Below, piece by piece: positions 52,398-61,839 of a stretch of DNA of 64,000 nucleotides; the first letter of the stretch is position 1; the number at the start of each line of letters is the position of its first letter. This DNA is from an uncultured Bacteroidales bacterium (GTDB taxonomy: Bacteria; Bacteroidota; Bacteroidia; Bacteroidales; Bacteroidaceae): NCBI GenBank assembly GCA_902763885.1, contig CACWTU010000007.1, positions 1 through 64,000 on the forward strand, written 5' to 3'. Under the pieces are notes generated by a model. The model saw only the letters and a list, made by a program, of their open reading frames with translations. It searched no databases and was not told the origin of the DNA. A program made the position numbers and the translations under genes.

Positions 52398-53717
52398 ATG
52401 ACAACAAAGGCATTCCAAAAGATTTACACCAAGATCAGCCAGATTACAAAGGCTACCTGCTCGCTCAAGGCGCAGGGTGTGGGTTATGATGAGCTGGCCG
52501 TTATTGACGGCCGATTGGCTCAGGTGGTTAAGATTGTGGGCGACGACGTTACCCTGCAGGTGTTTGAGGGTACCGGCGGTATCCCCACCAATGCTGAGGT
52601 GGTATTTATGGGCAAGGCTCCTTCACTTAAGGTAAGTGAGAGTCTGGCCGGCCGATTCTTCAACGCTTACGGTGATCCTATTGATGGCGGTCCTGCCGTG
52701 GAGGGTACTGAGGTTGAGATTGGCGGCCCATCGGTGAACCCTGTACGCCGTAAACAGCCGTCTGAGCTGATTGCAACCGGTATAGCGGGTATCGACCTTA
52801 ATAATACATTGGTATCAGGCCAGAAGATTCCGTTCTTTGCTGATCCGGACCAGCCGTTCAACCAGGTTATGGCTACCGTGGCCATGCGTGCCAAGGCCGA
52901 CAAGATTATACTGGGCGGTATGGGTATGACCAATGATGACTACCTCTACTTTAAGAATGTGTTCTCAAATGCAGGTGCCATGGACCGTATCATCGGTTTC
53001 ATGAACACCACTGAGGACCCTGCCGTAGAGCGTCTGCTTGTGCCTGATATGGCTCTTACTGCAGCTGAGTACTTTGCTGTTCAGAAGGATGAGAAGGTGC
53101 TTGTGCTGCTCTCTGATATGACATCATATGCCGATGCTCTGGCAATTGTGTCGAACCGTATGGATCAGATTCCTTCAAAGGACTCCATGCCGGGATCTCT
53201 CTATTCTGACCTGGCTAAGATCTATGAGAAGGCAGTGCAGTTCCCAAGTGGCGGTTCAATTACCATTATTGCTGTGACAACGCTGTCTGGCGGCGATATC
53301 ACTCACGCAGTGCCTGATAACACTGGTTATATCACTGAGGGTCAGCTGTTCCTGCGCCGCGACAGTGACATCGGTAAGGTTATCGTTGACCCGTTCCGTT
53401 CACTTTCTCGTTTGAAACAGTTGGTTAACGGTAAGAAGACGCGTGCCGACCATCCGCAGGTGATGAACGCCGCCGTGCGTCTGTATGCGGATGCATCGAA
53501 TGCAAAGACCAAGGTGGAGAACGGTTTTGATCTGACTGACTATGATCAGCGTGCTCTTGACTTTGCTCATGACTACAGTGAGAAGCTGCTGGCAATTGAT
53601 GTGAACCTGGATACAACTGAGATGCTGGATGTAACTTGGGGCCTCTTTGCCAAGTACTTCAAACCCGATGAGGTGAACATCAAGGCCGCCCTGGTAGAGC
53701 AATACTGGCCCAAATGA
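52398..53717 (+). CDS. atpB: V/A-type ATP synthase regulatory subunit B
   Basis: This 439-residue non-catalytic B subunit alternates with A in the hexameric head. Typical segments are seen: YDELAVIDGRLAQVVKIVGDDVTLQVFEGTGGI, PSVNPVRRKQPSELIATGIAGIDLNNTLVSGQKIPFFADPDQPFNQV, and VLLSDMTSYADALAIVSNRMDQIPSKDSMPGSLYSDLAKIYEKA. There is no P-loop, as expected. It lies 12 nt after A and is followed by a family B repeat before D. Confidence 0.96.
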   Translation: MTTKAFQKIYTKISQITKATCSLKAQGVGYDELAVIDGRLAQVVKIVGDDVTLQVFEGTGGIPTNAEVVFMGKAPSLKVSESLAGRFFNAYGDPIDGGPAVEGTEVEIGGPSVNPVRRKQPSELIATGIAGIDLNNTLVSGQKIPFFADPDQPFNQVMATVAMRAKADKIILGGMGMTNDDYLYFKNVFSNAGAMDRIIGFMNTTEDPAVERLLVPDMALTAAEYFAVQKDEKVLVLLSDMTSYADALAIVSNRMDQIPSKDSMPGSLYSDLAKIYEKAVQFPSGGSITIIAVTTLSGGDITHAVPDNTGYITEGQLFLRRDSDIGKVIVDPFRSLSRLKQLVNGKKTRADHPQVMNAAVRLYADASNAKTKVENGFDLTDYDQRALDFAHDYSEKLLAIDVNLDTTEMLDVTWGLFAKYFKPDEVNIKAALVEQYWPK

Positions 53718-53731
53718 CCCAAAGGGAAGGA

Positions 53732-53831
53732 GGGGCACAAAAGGGACGGTTCTCTTTGTGCCCCTCAGGAGAATCGGACCTAAGTTAAAAACTAAATAGG
53801 GGCACAAAGAGAACCGTCCCTTTTGTGCCCC
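53732..53831. repeat. Family B inverted-repeat unit between subunits B and D
   Basis: A 33-nt arm (53732-53764) and its inverted copy (53799-53831) flank a 34-nt spacer with GGAGAATCGGACC, nearly the same as in the 50468 unit. The full unit is exactly 100 nt. It lies within the ATPase operon transcript, fills nearly all of the B-D gap, and would form a very stable hairpin between the two coding regions. Confidence 0.88.
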
Positions 53832-53848
53832 TTGGAAACTGAGAGTAA

Positions 53849-54472
53849 ATGGCGATAAAGTTCCAATATAACAAAACCTCTTTGCAGATGCTGGAGAAGC
53901 AGCTGAAAGTGCGTAAGCGTACCTTACCTATTATTAAGAGTAAGGAGAGCGCGCTGCGTATGGAGGTCAAGAAATGTAAGGACGATCTGGCCAGACTGGA
54001 ACGTGAGCTGGAGGAGGGCATCGGCCGATATGACTCCATGTTCGCGTTGTGGAACGAGTTCAACCCAGGGCTGGTGCGCGTAAAGGATGTGCATCTTACC
54101 GTTCGCAAGATTGCCGGAACGCGAATTCCGGTGCTTGATGAGGTTGAATTTGAGATTGCGGAGTTCAGTCTGTTCAGTCAGCCCAAATGGTATTATGACG
54201 GCATAAACATACTTAAGGGCCTGGCTCACGATGCTATCCTGGTGGAGTTTACCACCGCTAAGCTGGGGCTGCTGGAGAAGGCACGCAAGAAGACCACCCA
54301 GAAGGTGAACCTGTTTGAGAAGGTACAGATTCCGGGTTATGAGGATGCCATACGTAAGATAAAACGCTTCATGGAGGATGAGGAGAACCTCTCCAAGTCA
54401 AGCCAGAAGATCCTTAAGTCTCTGCTTGAGGCCCGTGAAGCCGCTAAAAAAGAGGAGGAGGCTGAGGTATGA
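53849..54472 (+). CDS. atpD: V/A-type ATP synthase subunit D
   Basis: This 207-residue central-shaft subunit shows the N-terminal long helix (QYNKTSLQMLEKQLKVRKRTLPIIKSKESALRMEVKK) and C-terminal helix (GLLEKARKKTTQKVNLFEKVQIPGYEDAIRKIKRFMEDEE) that form the coiled-coil rotor axle. It is analogous to F-type gamma and connects head rotation to the K ring. The start follows the repeat unit by 17 nt. Its stop codon overlaps the start of subunit I in an ATGA, implying translational coupling. Confidence 0.94.
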   Translation: MAIKFQYNKTSLQMLEKQLKVRKRTLPIIKSKESALRMEVKKCKDDLARLERELEEGIGRYDSMFALWNEFNPGLVRVKDVHLTVRKIAGTRIPVLDEVEFEIAEFSLFSQPKWYYDGINILKGLAHDAILVEFTTAKLGLLEKARKKTTQKVNLFEKVQIPGYEDAIRKIKRFMEDEENLSKSSQKILKSLLEAREAAKKEEEAEV

Positions 54473-56322
54473 TTACAAAGATGAAAAAACTCACCTTCCT
54501 GATTCATAACGGGGAGTATGAAGGGTTCCTGGAGCAGTTGCGCTCCTTGGGCGTGGTTCACGTTATCCAGACTCAGCAGGGTGCCGTGCAGGATGCTGCC
54601 CTCCAGGATGATATAAATCTGTTAGCCCGCTACAAGAACGCTCTTAAAGTTCTTGAGGGGCACAAAGGGGACGGTTCTTTTTGTGCCCTTGAGACCGGGT
54701 CTCCTTTTGATGAGTTTGTAAAAAGGGCACAAAAAGAACCGTCCCTTTTGTGCCCCTCTAAGATTCTGGAGAGGTTTGACATTCTGGAGGCCGATAGAGT
54801 GGTGCTGGAACAGACTCTGCAGTTGCTCAGCCGTGACCGTGCGCAACTGCTGCCTTGGGGCGATTTTGAGCCGCAAAGCGTGGAGCGTCTGGCACAGGCC
54901 GGCTACAAGATCCGTTTCTATACCTGCCCGCTGCGTGCTTTCAAGGATGAATGGACCGATAAGTACGGCGTTGTAGAGATTCTGCGTGATAAACAGAAGG
55001 TCAATTTCATAACGCTTACCCACGCCGATGATACGGTTGATATTGATGCTGAGCAGGTTCAGTTGCCCGCCATGTCATTGTCAGCTGTAGAAAAGGAATT
55101 GGCACAGACTCAGGCCGAAATTGATAAATTCCCCGCTAAGATGACTCAGTTGGCTGATATAGGCATACCCGTGCTTGAAAAAGCCATAGCTGAGCTGGAA
55201 TCTAAGATTGATTTCAGTCGCGTCAGGCTTACGGGTGAGAAGCTTGCAGAGGATCATCTGCTCTTGCTTGAGGGCTGGATTCCCGCCGCTCAGGTGGATG
55301 AGGCCTGCAGAGCGCTGGATATCAAGGGCGTGTTCTATGACGTATCGGACCCCACACCGGAGGATGATATTCCTATTCAGCTGAGCAACAACAAGTTCGC
55401 AAAATTGTTTGAGCCGCTAACCAAGCTCTATATGCTGCCCACGTATCAGGAGTTGGACCTGACGCTGTTCTTTGCGCCGTTCTTTATGCTGTTCTTTGGG
55501 CTCTGCTTAGGCGATACGGGCTACGGACTGCTTATGATTGTGGCGCTGCCCATATTCACCAAGTTGTTCCAGCTTATCAACCCCAATTTCAGCAAGTGGC
55601 TGGTGGTGCTGTTCGGCGCAAGCACAATGCTGTGCGGACTGCTCTCGGGCACGTTCTTTGGGTTCAATATGTATGACCTGGATATCCCGTTCGTACAGAA
55701 GATGAAGGGTATCCTTTATACCGACAACTCCACCATGTTCACGGTTTCGCTGTGCATAGGTGTGGTGCAGATTCTGTTCGGTATGGGCATAAAGGCGGTG
55801 AATCTGGCTATCCAGTGCGGTTTCAAGTATGCCTTGAGCACGATAGGGTGGCTCATCCTGCTTATTACCGTAGGCGTGTCAGCAATTGCAGGGTTTGATT
55901 TTGGCAGCCCCGTCATTATGGGCATTCTCATAGTAGCTGCGGTGCTGATATTCCTGTTTAACAGCCCGGGCAAGAACCCGCTGCTGAACATCGGCCTTGG
56001 ACTTTGGGATACCTACAATATGGCTACCGGCCTGCTGGGTGATGTGCTCTCTTACGTGCGTCTGTTCGCTCTGGGTCTTAGCGGCGGAATCCTGGCAAAC
56101 GTATTCAACAGCATGGCTGTAGGCATGGCGCCCGATAATAAGGTAGCGGGATTCATCGTCATGGTGCTGATATTCGTGATCGGTCATGCTTTGAACATAT
56201 TCATGAACATACTGGGCGCTATCGTTCACCCCATGCGATTGACGTTCGTGGAGTTCTTCAAGAACTCAGGGTACACTGGCGGCGGCACTGAATATCGTCC
56301 GTTCCGGACAATATCAAATTGA
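54469..56322 (+). CDS. atpI: V/A-type ATP synthase membrane subunit I
   Basis: This 617-residue stator subunit has an N-terminal cytosolic coiled-coil domain (about 1-320) and a C-terminal membrane domain of about seven helices with FFAPFFMLFFGLCLGDTGYGLLMIV. The sequence SYVRLFALGLSG includes Arg531, expected to be the essential arginine facing the ion-binding Glu of the K ring. Residues about 63-96 are encoded by an in-frame family B repeat (54657-54756) inserted in the N-terminal coiled coil, which should be a tolerated loop. The stop codon TGA (56320-56322) falls in the left arm of a family C repeat. An alternative start four codons downstream (MKKLTF) cannot be excluded. Confidence 0.94.
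   Translation: MITKMKKLTFLIHNGEYEGFLEQLRSLGVVHVIQTQQGAVQDAALQDDINLLARYKNALKVLEGHKGDGSFCALETGSPFDEFVKRAQKEPSLLCPSKILERFDILEADRVVLEQTLQLLSRDRAQLLPWGDFEPQSVERLAQAGYKIRFYTCPLRAFKDEWTDKYGVVEILRDKQKVNFITLTHADDTVDIDAEQVQLPAMSLSAVEKELAQTQAEIDKFPAKMTQLADIGIPVLEKAIAELESKIDFSRVRLTGEKLAEDHLLLLEGWIPAAQVDEACRALDIKGVFYDVSDPTPEDDIPIQLSNNKFAKLFEPLTKLYMLPTYQELDLTLFFAPFFMLFFGLCLGDTGYGLLMIVALPIFTKLFQLINPNFSKWLVVLFGASTMLCGLLSGTFFGFNMYDLDIPFVQKMKGILYTDNSTMFTVSLCIGVVQILFGMGIKAVNLAIQCGFKYALSTIGWLILLITVGVSAIAGFDFGSPVIMGILIVAAVLIFLFNSPGKNPLLNIGLGLWDTYNMATGLLGDVLSYVRLFALGLSGGILANVFNSMAVGMAPDNKVAGFIVMVLIFVIGHALNIFMNILGAIVHPMRLTFVEFFKNSGYTGGGTEYRPFRTISN
54657..54756 (+). repeat. Family B inverted-repeat unit inside the subunit I coding region
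   Basis: A left arm (54657-54688, GGGGCACAAAGGGGACGG...) and inverted right arm (54725-54756) total exactly 100 nt, like the intergenic unit at 53732. The reading frame passes through with no stop codon and encodes roughly GHKGDGSF...RAQKEPSLLCP. The 36-nt spacer has diverged; it retains CCGGGTCTCCTTTTGATGAG, which partly matches the reverse complement of the other spacers and suggests insertion in opposite orientation. Confidence 0.85.
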
Positions 56323-56420
56323 AAATTGAAAATTGAGAATTGAAAATTACCATCCGGTGCGTATTTACGCAGGTTCTAAGTATTAATTTTCAATTTTCAA
56401 TTCTCAATTCTCAATTAAAA
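56316..56420. repeat. Family C inverted-repeat unit upstream of subunit K
   Basis: The left arm AATTGAAAATTGAAAATTGA... (56316-56349) and inverted right arm (56383-56420) flank a core with ACGCAGGTTCTAAGTATTAA. The same arms and a similar core (ACGCGGGTTCTGCGTATTAA) flank the other side of the K gene at 56944-57083. AT-rich arms of this kind are common in Bacteroidales genomes. The left arm supplies the stop codon of subunit I. AAAACTG/CAGTTTT at about 56416-56438 forms an additional small hairpin. Confidence 0.75.
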
Positions 56421-56481
56421 CTGAAGTTTTCCAGTTTTGCTGGGATAAAATATAGAACTGAAGATTAAAGAAATAACTTAA

Positions 56482-56943
<462 letters not shown>

Positions 56944-56946
<3 letters not shown>

Positions 56947-57083
56947 GAATTGAAAATTGAGAATTGAAAATTGAAAATTTTAAAAGGCGTTCGAAAAGAT
57001 TTTCGAGCGCCTTTTAATGTCGCGGGAATTAACGCGGGTTCTGCGTATTAATTCTCAATTTTCAATTCTCAATTTTCAATTTC
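56944..57083. repeat. Family C unit downstream of subunit K, enclosing a hairpin
   Basis: The left arm TGAGAATTGAAAATTGAG... (from 56944) and inverted right arm (to 57083) enclose a terminator-like hairpin and the core ACGCGGGTTCTGCGTATTAA, which is shared with the unit upstream of K. The two units are in the same orientation and bracket the K gene. Confidence 0.75.
56982..57015 (+). terminator. Terminator hairpin after subunit K
   Basis: AAAAGGCGTTCGAAAA (56982-56997) pairs with TTTTCGAGCGCCTTTT (57000-57015) with one mismatch and a 2-nt loop. It ends in T-rich sequence on both strands and lies 35 nt after the K stop codon. Confidence 0.75.
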
Positions 57084-57084
57084 A

Positions 57085-57120
57085 AAAAAAAGTCTTGTGT
57101 GAAATCGCAAGACTTTTTTT
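57085..57120. terminator. Second terminator hairpin before the glycogen synthase gene
   Basis: AAAAAAAGTCTTG (57085-57097) is perfectly complementary to CAAGACTTTTTTT (57108-57120). It has T-runs on both strands and, with the previous hairpin, isolates the ATPase operon from the glycogen genes. Confidence 0.8.
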
Positions 57121-57125
57121 TGTTG

Positions 57126-57133
57126 TAACTTTG
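57126..57133 (+). promoter_or_regulatory. Putative -7 box of the glycogen synthase gene
   Basis: TAACTTTG matches TAnnTTTG, 26 nt upstream of the ATG and just after the terminator. No clear -33 TTTG is present at 19-21 nt. Confidence 0.5.
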
Positions 57134-57159
57134 CAGCCTGAAATCTGATAAAAAGGATT

Positions 57160-58845
57160 ATGAGTAGTGCCAAAAGGAAACCGAACTATATTTTTTCCGT
57201 GAGCTGGGAGGTCTGCAACAAGATTGGAGGTATTTACACGGTACTTTCCACACAGGCCAAGACGCTCAAGGAGGAGAGTGGCGCCACGCTCATTTATGTC
57301 GGCCCTGATCTCTGGGAGGGTAAGAACAATCCGCTTTTTATTGAAGACAAGTCACTCTACGCAATCTGGAAGGATTACGCACGTGATACTGATGGCATTC
57401 CGGTCCGTACGGGATATTGGAACGTGCCGGGCCGTCCCATTGTGTTCCTGGTGGATTTCATGGCCAACTATTCTCTTAAGAACAGCATCTACGGCCGTGC
57501 ATGGGAGCTTTTCAAGGTGGATTCAATCCATGCATACGGTGATTATGATGAGGCATCGATGTTCTCATACACCGCCGCTATGGCTGTCAAGAGCTTCTAT
57601 AACTTTAACATCGGCCCTAATGATACCGTTGTTTACCACGCTCATGAGTGGATGTGCGGACTGGGTGCGCTGTTCCTTAAATACTATATTCCGCAGATAT
57701 CGACTGTATTCACCACTCACGCCACGTCTATCGGCCGTTCCATTTGTGGTAACGGAAAGGCGCTGTACGCTTTCTTTGAGGGCTACAACGGTGACCAGAT
57801 GGCACGTGAGCTGAATATGGAGGCCAAGCATTCTGTTGAGAAGCAGACTGCACACCGTGTGGATTGCTTCACTACGGTGAGTGATATTACCGCCCGCGAG
57901 TGCACTCAGCTGCTTGACAAGACTCCCGATGTGGTTACGGTGAACGGTTTTGAGGATGGCTTCCTGCCGGAACCCGATAAGTTTGACGCCGCCCGTTGTG
58001 AGGCTCGCCGTACCATCCTTTCTGTTGCAAACAAGCTGTTTGGAACGGAGTGGGCCGATGAGACCGTGATTGTGGCTACTGGTGGCCGATATGAGTTCCG
58101 TAACAAGGGTATTGACCTGTTCCTGGATTCTCTCAGGCAGTTGCGTGACAACGGTAAAACGGGCAATGCGCATATTCTGGCGCTGATTAATGTGCCGGCC
58201 TGGGTGATGGAGCCCCGTCGTGACCTGCAGGACCGCGTTATGATGCAGGATGCAGGCAAGGAGCCGCTGCCCATGCCGCTTACCACACATTGGCTGCACA
58301 ATATGGGTGAGGATAATGTTATCTGCACCCTGCAGCGCATGGGATTCCGTAATGCTCCTGAGGATAATATTAAGGTGCTGTTTGTGCCGTGCTATCTGGA
58401 CGGTAATGACGGCATCTTCAACAAGACATATTATGACCTGCTCATCGGCCAGGATCTGGCGGTATTCCCGTCATACTATGAGCCGTGGGGTTACACTCCG
58501 CTTGAGAGCGCCGCTTTCAAGGTGCCTACGGTGACATCGGATCTGGCCGGATTCGGTCTTTGGGTGAATACATTGCTTAAGCACGATGCAGAGATAGAGG
58601 ATGGAGTGAAGGTGGTGCATCGTACTGATGACAACTGGAATGAGGCATCGGCCGATATCAGCCTGCAGATTGAAAAGTGGGTGGGGATGAGTGACGCTGA
58701 ACGCGAGGCCGTACGTGAGAAAGCCGGAAAGATTGCCCAGAAGGCCCTCTGGAAGCACTTTATCAAGTACTACCTCGAGGCCTACAGCTTCGCCCTGAGC
58801 AAAAATGATACCAAAGGGGACAGACCCCAATGGTACCACTTTTGA
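57160..58845 (+). CDS. Glycogen synthase, GT3 (eukaryotic-like) type
   Basis: This 561-residue enzyme transfers glucose from a nucleotide sugar onto growing glycogen. It belongs to the GT3 family, typical of Bacteroidetes, not the GlgA (GT5) family. The N-terminal donor-binding motif is K21-IGG (NKIGGIYTVLS). The catalytic Ex7E pair is E441 and E449 (EPWGYTPLE) in the segment PSYYEPWGYTPLESAAF. The C-terminal 12 residues (DTKGDRPQWYHF) and the stop codon are encoded by a family A palindrome (58809-58835), so the original C-terminus was probably altered by the repeat. It is followed 65 nt later by the glycogen phosphorylase gene. Confidence 0.93.
   Translation: MSSAKRKPNYIFSVSWEVCNKIGGIYTVLSTQAKTLKEESGATLIYVGPDLWEGKNNPLFIEDKSLYAIWKDYARDTDGIPVRTGYWNVPGRPIVFLVDFMANYSLKNSIYGRAWELFKVDSIHAYGDYDEASMFSYTAAMAVKSFYNFNIGPNDTVVYHAHEWMCGLGALFLKYYIPQISTVFTTHATSIGRSICGNGKALYAFFEGYNGDQMARELNMEAKHSVEKQTAHRVDCFTTVSDITARECTQLLDKTPDVVTVNGFEDGFLPEPDKFDAARCEARRTILSVANKLFGTEWADETVIVATGGRYEFRNKGIDLFLDSLRQLRDNGKTGNAHILALINVPAWVMEPRRDLQDRVMMQDAGKEPLPMPLTTHWLHNMGEDNVICTLQRMGFRNAPEDNIKVLFVPCYLDGNDGIFNKTYYDLLIGQDLAVFPSYYEPWGYTPLESAAFKVPTVTSDLAGFGLWVNTLLKHDAEIEDGVKVVHRTDDNWNEASADISLQIEKWVGMSDAEREAVREKAGKIAQKALWKHFIKYYLEAYSFALSKNDTKGDRPQWYHF
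58809..58835 (+). repeat. Family A palindrome forming the 3' end of the glycogen synthase gene
   Basis: TACCAAAGGGG...CCCCAATGGTA is the same 27-nt element as at 50567-50593, differing in the central five bases (ACAGA versus TCTGT, its reverse complement). It encodes the last residues of the enzyme. Confidence 0.85.
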
Positions 58846-58852
58846 AAAGTGA

Positions 58853-58885
58853 CGCAAAGGGAAACGACCCCTTTGCGGCGTTTTT
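58853..58885 (+). terminator. Hairpin with T-run between the glycogen genes
   Basis: CGCAAAGGG (58853-58861) pairs with CCCTTTGCG (58869-58877), followed shortly by TTTTT. It may be a partial terminator lowering phosphorylase transcription relative to synthase. Confidence 0.55.
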
Positions 58886-58910
58886 GAACATTTTTTGAGA
58901 AACGAGATAT

Positions 58911-61475
58911 ATGAAGATTAAAGCAAGTAATTCAAATCAGCCCTCATGGCGTGATTTTTATGTGAAATCAAGCGTACCTGAGGCTTTGCAGAAACTTGAC
59001 GAGTTGGCTCACAACATCTGGTGGGTGTGGAACGAGGACGCTAAGGCCCTGTTCAAGGAAATCAACCCGGATTTGTGGAGAGAGGTTCGTCACAATCCTA
59101 TCATGATGCTCCAGAGCTTGGGCTATGACAAGCTGGAGGAACTGTCCAAGGACCAGATTTTCCTGGACAAAATGAATGCCATTTATGACAAATTCCGCAA
59201 ATATATTGACGTTAAACCCGATGCCAAGCGTCCGTCAGTAGCTTACTTCTGCATGGAGTACGGTCTGACCCACGTGCTCAAGATATATTCAGGCGGTCTG
59301 GGCGTTCTGGCCGGTGACTACATGAAGGAGGCCAGTGACAGCAACGTGGATATGTGCGGCGTAGGTTTCCTGTACCGTCACGGCTATTTTACACAGACTC
59401 TTTCGATGGACGGTCAGCAGATAGCCAACTACGAGCCGCTGGATTTCAACACTCTGCCTATTGAGCGCGTATATGACAAGAACGGTCAGCCCATGACTGT
59501 GGCTGTTCCTTATATCAACTATACCGTTTATGCCGCAATCTGGAGGGTAAACGTAGGCCGTGTGCCTCTGTACCTGATGGATACTGACATTGACATGAAC
59601 AGTGACTACGACCGTCCCATCACATCACAGCTTTACGGTGGTGACTGGGAGAACCGTCTGAAACAGGAGATACTTTTAGGTATAGGCGGTATGCTTACCC
59701 TTGAGGCTCTTGGCATCAAGAAGGATATCTACCACTGCAATGAGGGTCACGCCGCATTGTGCAACCTGTACCGTTTGACCCAGTATGTAAAGCAGGGCCT
59801 CACGTTTAACCAGGCTATGGAGGTGGTGCGTGCATCATCACTCTACACCGTTCATACTCCGGTACCTGCCGGTCATGACTACTTTGACGAGGGCCTGTTC
59901 GGTAAGTACATGGGCGGATATGCTCAGCAGTTGGGTATCTCATGGGGTGAGCTCATGGATATGGGCCGCACCAATCCGGGTGATCCGGGTGAGAGGTTCT
60001 GCATGTCAACATTTGCATGCAACACCTGCCAGGAGGTAAACGGCGTAAGCTGGCTCCACGGTGAGGTTTCCAAGAAGATGTTCTCAGGCATATGGAAGGG
60101 CTATTATCCGGAGGAGAGCCACGTAGGTTACGTGACCAACGGCGTACACATGCCTACATGGGCTTCAAAGGAGTGGCAGGAACTGTATGCCAAGTATTTT
60201 GACAAGAATTTCCTCTCAGACCAGTCAAACGAGAAGATGTGGGAGGATATATATAAGGTGCCCGATAAGGTGGTATGGGATTTGCACAATGACCTTAAGA
60301 AGCAGCTCATAGATTTTATCCGCATGCAGTTCAAGGAGAGCTGGCTCAAGAATCAGGGTGATCCTTCACGCATCATGTCACTGATGGAGAAGATCAATCC
60401 CAATGCTCTGACAATAGGTTTTGGTCGCCGATTCGCCACATACAAGCGTGCACATCTGCTGTTCACTGACCTGGACCGTCTGGCCAAGATCGTGAACAAC
60501 CCGCAGTATCCGGTACAGTTCTTCTTTACCGGTAAGGCTCACCCGCATGATGGTGCAGGTCAGGGACTTATCAAGCAGATCATTGACATCAGCCGTCGTC
60601 CGGAGTTCTTAGGCAAGATCATATTCTTAGAGAACTACGATATGCATCTGGCCCGTCGTCTTGTATCGGGCGTTGATATCTGGCTCAACACTCCCACACG
60701 TCCGCTGGAGGCATCGGGCACATCGGGCGAGAAGGCTCTGATGAACGGTGTTGTTAACTTCTCAGTGCTGGACGGATGGTGGTACGAGGGTTATCGTGAG
60801 GGTGCCGGTTGGGCATTGACCGATAAGCGTACATACAACAATCAGGCTTATCAGGATCAGCTGGATGCCGCTACAATCTACAGCATCCTGGAGAATGAGA
60901 TTCTGCCGCTTTACTACAACAAGAACGCCGAGGGTATCTCTGAGGGTTGGGTATCGACAATGAAGAACTCAATTGCACAGATTGCTCCCCACTATACTAT
61001 GAAGCGTCAGCTTGATGATTATTTCAGCAAGTTCTATAACAAGATGGCTGAGCGCTCACACTATCTGCAGGCCAACGATTATGCCAAGGCTAAGGAGATC
61101 GCTGCCTGGAAGGAGGTGGTTGCCGAGCGTTGGGATTCCATTGAGGTGGTAAGCTGCAACAAGACCGAGACAGTGGTCCAAGGGCAGTTTGAGACCGGCA
61201 AGAGCTATGAGATAGAGTATGTGATTGACGAGAAGGGCCTGGACGATGCCATCGGAGTGGAGATGGTTGTGATGGGAACTGATCAGGATGGTGCCGAGAA
61301 GCTGTATAAGGTTTATCCTCTGGAACTTGTAAAGCGTGAGGGTAATCTCTACACATTCCATGGCAGCGCCAAGAATGACTTTGCCGGCTCGTTCAAGCTG
61401 GCTTACCGTATGTATCCCAAGAATGCGGACCTGCCTCACCGTCAGGACTTCTGCTATGTGAAATGGTTCTATTAA
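58911..61475 (+). CDS. glgP: Alpha-glucan (glycogen) phosphorylase
   Basis: This 854-residue GT35 enzyme releases glucose-1-phosphate from glycogen using pyridoxal phosphate. It belongs to the shorter 'alpha-glucan family phosphorylase' branch, recognisable from [34 protein letters not shown] near the N-terminus, [13 protein letters not shown] in the centre and the cofactor site [14 protein letters not shown], where K608 is the expected PLP lysine. The N-terminal segment [16 protein letters not shown] is typical of this branch, as is the extra C-terminal beta domain from about residue 735. Paired with glycogen synthase upstream, it makes a storage and mobilisation unit. A family B arm begins 6 nt after the stop codon. 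Confidence 0.95.
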   Translation: MKIKASNSNQPSWRDFYVKSSVPEALQKLDELAHNIWWVWNEDAKALFKEINPDLWREVRHNPIMMLQSLGYDKLEELSKDQIFLDKMNAIYDKFRKYIDVKPDAKRPSVAYFCMEYGLTHVLKIYSGGLGVLAGDYMKEASDSNVDMCGVGFLYRHGYFTQTLSMDGQQIANYEPLDFNTLPIERVYDKNGQPMTVAVPYINYTVYAAIWRVNVGRVPLYLMDTDIDMNSDYDRPITSQLYGGDWENRLKQEILLGIGGMLTLEALGIKKDIYHCNEGHAALCNLYRLTQYVKQGLTFNQAMEVVRASSLYTVHTPVPAGHDYFDEGLFGKYMGGYAQQLGISWGELMDMGRTNPGDPGERFCMSTFACNTCQEVNGVSWLHGEVSKKMFSGIWKGYYPEESHVGYVTNGVHMPTWASKEWQELYAKYFDKNFLSDQSNEKMWEDIYKVPDKVVWDLHNDLKKQLIDFIRMQFKESWLKNQGDPSRIMSLMEKINPNALTIGFGRRFATYKRAHLLFTDLDRLAKIVNNPQYPVQFFFTGKAHPHDGAGQGLIKQIIDISRRPEFLGKIIFLENYDMHLARRLVSGVDIWLNTPTRPLEASGTSGEKALMNGVVNFSVLDGWWYEGYREGAGWALTDKRTYNNQAYQDQLDAATIYSILENEILPLYYNKNAEGISEGWVSTMKNSIAQIAPHYTMKRQLDDYFSKFYNKMAERSHYLQANDYAKAKEIAAWKEVVAERWDSIEVVSCNKTETVVQGQFETGKSYEIEYVIDEKGLDDAIGVEMVVMGTDQDGAEKLYKVYPLELVKREGNLYTFHGSAKNDFAGSFKLAYRMYPKNADLPHRQDFCYVKWFY

Positions 61476-61481
61476 ACAATA

Positions 61482-61839
61482 GGGGCACAAAGGGGACGGT
61501 TCTTTTTGTGCCCCTCTTTATTAAGAGAACTTTTGAGGTATCAGTATCTGAAACTACGCGCTAAAGCGCTATCCCTCCCATCCCTAATAAGACGCTCTGA
61601 AAGGCATGAGTAAACTCCTACCTTCCAGAGCATCTTCTTAAGCATGGGCCCCTCCCGTTAAACTACGTTTTTCCTCCTCGTCGCTCGGTATAGAAAACAA
61701 GCTTTCTCTACTCTCGCTTCCTTTGTCGGTTCACAAGCCCACGGGCGGCCATGGTTTCCGATACCGATACCTCAAAAGTTCTGTGCACCTAGGATTATTA
61801 TCAAAAGGGGCACAAAAAGAACCGTCCCCTTTGTGCCCC
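61482..61839. repeat. Family B arms split by a nested element
   Basis: A family B arm (61482-61514) and its inverted partner (61807-61839) are 292 nt apart instead of the usual 32-36. If the inner 257-bp element (61526-61782) is removed, the remaining spacer is 35 nt. The unit lies between convergent glgP and mnmA; the last G of the mnmA stop codon is the first base of the right arm read on the minus strand. Confidence 0.75.
61526..61782. mobile_element. Putative 257-bp MITE-like element with 23-bp terminal inverted repeats
   Basis: AGAACTTTTGAGGTATCAGTATC (61526-61548) is inverted at 61760-61782 with a single mismatch. The interior has no convincing coding frame but has internal hairpins, including GCTCTGAAAGG (61594-61604) with CCTTCCAGAGC (61621-61631) and TAGAAA...TTTCTCTA near 61692-61711. 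It is either a small non-autonomous mobile element or a structured RNA; no transposase is present nearby. Confidence 0.55.

Noticed and set aside
57565-58340. Minus-strand open frames of 144-244 codons inside glycogen synthase
   Set aside because: They are antisense to a well-conserved enzyme and lack any recognisable domain.
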